Source: Paludibacteraceae bacterium (GTDB lineage: Bacteria; Bacteroidota; Bacteroidia; Bacteroidales; Paludibacteraceae). Taken from it: a stretch of DNA of 64,000 nucleotides. The notes beneath the pieces were generated by a model, which saw nothing but the letters and a program-made list of their open reading frames with translations, was not told the origin of the DNA and ran no database searches. The DNA lies in the NCBI GenBank assembly GCA_024693065.1, contig JAILLP010000013.1:124001-188000 (forward strand), in the 5' to 3' direction. The number at the start of each line of letters is the position of its first letter. Within the stretch, counting starts at the first letter, position 1. A program made the translations under genes and the position numbers. Of this stretch, positions 62,034 to 64,000 are shown piece by piece.

Positions 62034-63121
62034 CTCTGTACGATTTTACAGACGACAAGGCTATGACCCATCCCTAATCCGTCGTGGATCGCCTCCACTT
62101 CAAGGCCCGCATCATTGACACAACGGATCATATCCTTGGAATAATACATTTTACTGTTGCCGTTCGCCATGGCGGTGAAATAGAGGCTGATCTGCGCGAG
62201 GCAGTACGAAGCGGTCTCGAATCGTTGCCTATCCCAGAAGGTCTCCATGATGAAGAGGCGGGAGTTGTTGTCCATCGAAGTGGCGGCGCGGCGCAGGATG
62301 CTGACCACCTCCGTCTCGCTGAAGCAGTCGAGGAACTGGCTCATCCATATCGCATCGAAGCCCTTAGGGAAAGGCACACGCTCGTCCAAAAGGTTCGCGC
62401 CATGTCCGTGGATCCTATCCGCACCAGGCAGGCCCTTCGTCTGGGCACGCATCATCTCCAGTTGCTGCGGAAGGTCCATGATGGTCACCTCGGCCTCCGC
62501 GGAGTGCGTGACGCAACGTGTGGCGAAGCGACCCGTATTTCCCCCGACATCCAGCAAACGCTTGCGATGTCCGTCGAAGACGATGTTCAGCGCCTCGTCG
62601 AACGAGCAGTCCGAATAGTAATGGTCGAAACCGAACCAGCTCTTCTGCACCTGTTTAGGCAGTTGGGAGAGACCCTCGTAGATCGTCGGCCACTCGCCGA
62701 ATACCTTGAGTCCTTCAGGCTTGCCGTTAAGGATAGCCTCCTCCAGGCGGAATAATCCCAGATAATTCACATCATGGTTAAAATCCATATTGACGCGCAC
62801 CATATCGTCGTGCAATAGGAACCAGCCCGCCTTCGCCAAGCGGAAGCGACCCTCCTTCAGGATGACGGTTCCGATCGTCAGGGAAGACTCCAGCAGGCAT
62901 TGCGTACCATACTTGGAGAGATGGGCACGCTCCGCCACCTCTTCCAACGTCAAGCCATCCTTGTTGTCGTCCAACAACTGGAGGATGCCGAACTTAACCA
63001 TGAGGCGGGAGACCTGAAACACGACCGGTCCCGCGGCGATCTCCTGAGCGAGTCGCTGCGCCTGCAACGCCGAGAAGCGTTCCTTTCCATAGATCTCTTT
63101 TTGAGGGGATTGTAATTCCAT
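62030..63121 (-). CDS. SAM-dependent O-methyltransferase
   Basis: Protein of 363 residues. The N-terminal 120 residues are a winged-helix dimerisation domain (QLLDDNKDGLTLEEVAERAHLSKYGTQCLLE). The catalytic domain contains AdoMet-binding RLLDVGGNTGRFATR near residue 188, then TIMDLPQQLEMMRAQ and DAIWMSQFLDCFSETE. This is the class I plant/polyketide O-methyltransferase type and resembles the methyltransferases of aryl polyene clusters. It lies eight bases after the acyltransferase gene. Confidence 0.88.
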   Translation of the reverse strand: MELQSPQKEIYGKERFSALQAQRLAQEIAAGPVVFQVSRLMVKFGILQLLDDNKDGLTLEEVAERAHLSKYGTQCLLESSLTIGTVILKEGRFRLAKAGWFLLHDDMVRVNMDFNHDVNYLGLFRLEEAILNGKPEGLKVFGEWPTIYEGLSQLPKQVQKSWFGFDHYYSDCSFDEALNIVFDGHRKRLLDVGGNTGRFATRCVTHSAEAEVTIMDLPQQLEMMRAQTKGLPGADRIHGHGANLLDERVPFPKGFDAIWMSQFLDCFSETEVVSILRRAATSMDNNSRLFIMETFWDRQRFETASYCLAQISLYFTAMANGNSKMYYSKDMIRCVNDAGLEVEAIHDGLGMGHSLVVCKIVQR

Positions 63122-63129
63122 ACGCTAAT

Positions 63130-64000
63130 TTATGATTTCCAGAATTGATAATAATTGAACCACTGAAGCGGATATTGCCGGACGATTGCCTCCAACTCCG
63201 CCACAAACTGCTTGGCGAGGAACTCCGCCTGCTCCGTCGAATTCGCGGCCTCAGGGGAAGTCCGTAACAACCTGCTATATCCGTAATATTTCGAATGGGT
63301 TATCTTCACGATGAAGAGAGAAACGACCGGCACGTTCAACTGTGCCGCTAGGCGGAAGGTCCCGACAGGGAAATCGGCCTCACCGTCCAGGAAATCCAAG
63401 GAGATTTTCTTCTTCCCTCCCAGGAAACGGTCGCAGGGGATGGTGACCACCTCCCCCTCCTCCAGCGCATTTTTGATGGTGAAGAGGTGCGACATATCCT
63501 CCGATACAGGGATCAAATTAATATTCATCTTCCCGAAGGCCAAGTCACGTCGGTCCTGAAAACCGCCACGTTCGCCCCCGAAGATGATGCCATTCATACG
63601 TTTCTTTTCCTGACGAATGGAGAGTCCGGCCATCTCCAGATTGCCGAAATGAGCGCTGGCGATGATAAAACCGCTCTCTCCATCCAGGTATTCAGAGACG
63701 ACATCCTCACCCTGCATCTCCACCTTAAACTGGGAGGAGTACCCCGCAAGGATGGCAAACTTATCCAACACGACCTCGCCAAAAAGGAGATGATTGCGAC
63801 ATGTGGCGACGAAAGCCCTCCAGCTGGAATAGTGGAGATGGTCGTGGAAGTAGGAATAGATGGCGCGATAGCCCTTTCGGGCGAAGATCAGGTAGAAAGG
63901 GATGACAAGGTAGAGCACAGGGTAGAGACATACGACCCTCACCTTGGCGAGGAACATCAGCAGGAAATTTTGGCCAAACCATCCGCCCCCCGTTTTACCT
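63130..64000 (-). CDS. LpxL/HtrB-like acyltransferase, partial at the 5' end
   Basis: At least 290 residues, open to the right edge. Upstream of the ATG ending at 63957 the frame continues with GKTGGGWFGQNFLL, resembling the usual G-K-T-x-G-G block of these enzymes, so the real start is outside. One membrane helix follows. Acyltransferase motifs: ASAHFGNLEMAG (the usual HxGN(W)E block), then MNINLIPVSED, GEVVTIPCDRFLGGKKK and DFPVGTFRLAAQLNVPVVSLF. Such enzymes in aryl polyene clusters attach an acyl or polyene chain to a lipid. It is upstream of the methyltransferase gene by eight bases. Confidence 0.88.
   Translation of the reverse strand, partial: GKTGGGWFGQNFLLMFLAKVRVVCLYPVLYLVIPFYLIFARKGYRAIYSYFHDHLHYSSWRAFVATCRNHLLFGEVVLDKFAILAGYSSQFKVEMQGEDVVSEYLDGESGFIIASAHFGNLEMAGLSIRQEKKRMNGIIFGGERGGFQDRRDLAFGKMNINLIPVSEDMSHLFTIKNALEEGEVVTIPCDRFLGGKKKISLDFLDGEADFPVGTFRLAAQLNVPVVSLFIVKITHSKYYGYSRLLRTSPEAANSTEQAEFLAKQFVAELEAIVRQYPLQWFNYYQFWKS

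Noticed and set aside
63130-63957. Complete acyltransferase gene starting at 63957
   Set aside because: The frame stays open to the window edge and the upstream codons spell the family's G-K-T-x-G-G block, so the start is outside.

Overview
The window is a piece of a Bacteroidales chromosome of about 48-50% GC. I base this on Bacteroidetes-only families (DUF3256, DUF4292, DUF4296, DUF5715, TonB-C mini-proteins), on C-terminal tails of the type A type IX secretion sorting type, on promoters with a TAnnTTTG -7 box instead of sigma70 boxes, and on the conserved block dut - TPR - DUF4292 - EnvC-like. The genus cannot be fixed from the sequence. There is no rRNA, CRISPR array or intact insertion sequence. 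One tRNA is present, tRNA-Thr(CGT).

Left end (1-2700): the 5' part of a type III restriction-modification methyltransferase (mod) runs off the left edge. It is preceded by a compact DUF3791 - DUF3990 - DUF3791 cassette that resembles a toxin-antitoxin module. The cassette and mod have homologous upstream regions, each with a promoter box and a short RNA hairpin whose differences mostly keep pairing. From 2700 to 11100 come pckA and a small metabolic block (acyl-CoA thioesterase, Sua5/YciO, EamA transporter, DUF2185 protein) enclosed by inverted clusters of REP-like intergenic repeats. Two BspA-like surface repeat proteins with sorting tails follow.

Middle (11300-26800): four tandem TonB C-terminal-domain mini-proteins; RNase G, a 29-residue basic protein and HU; a GNAT enzyme, a PaaI thioesterase, a DUF5715 lipoprotein and RecO; an outer-membrane barrel; a DksA-like protein, LspA and a DUF4296 lipoprotein; dihydrofolate reductase; a glycosyltransferase with a structured leader; and an M48 peptidase - DUF2752 - TM2 membrane cluster.

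From 26900 to 47400: a DUF3256 protein with a bacterial alpha-2-macroglobulin of 1849 residues, a VWA / coiled-coil protein, a Wzz-like membrane protein, a metzincin-like lipoprotein, tRNA-Thr, and two mosaic surface proteins combining YD-like repeats, cadherin-like repeats and a sorting tail. Then yigZ, a DEAD-box helicase, a DUF4468-like protein, a possible small RNA and a glycosyltransferase.

Right end (47400-64000): the pta-ackA acetate operon; a long co-directional block dut - TPR - DUF4292 - EnvC-like - Wzz-like - oxidoreductase - SpmAB-like - ybeY; a Big2/leucine-repeat lipoprotein; a lipoprotein paired with a truncated C10 (streptopain-family) protease; and, convergent with it, the end of an aryl-polyene-type cluster (ketosynthase, dehydratase, methyltransferase, LpxL-like acyltransferase) that continues past the right edge.
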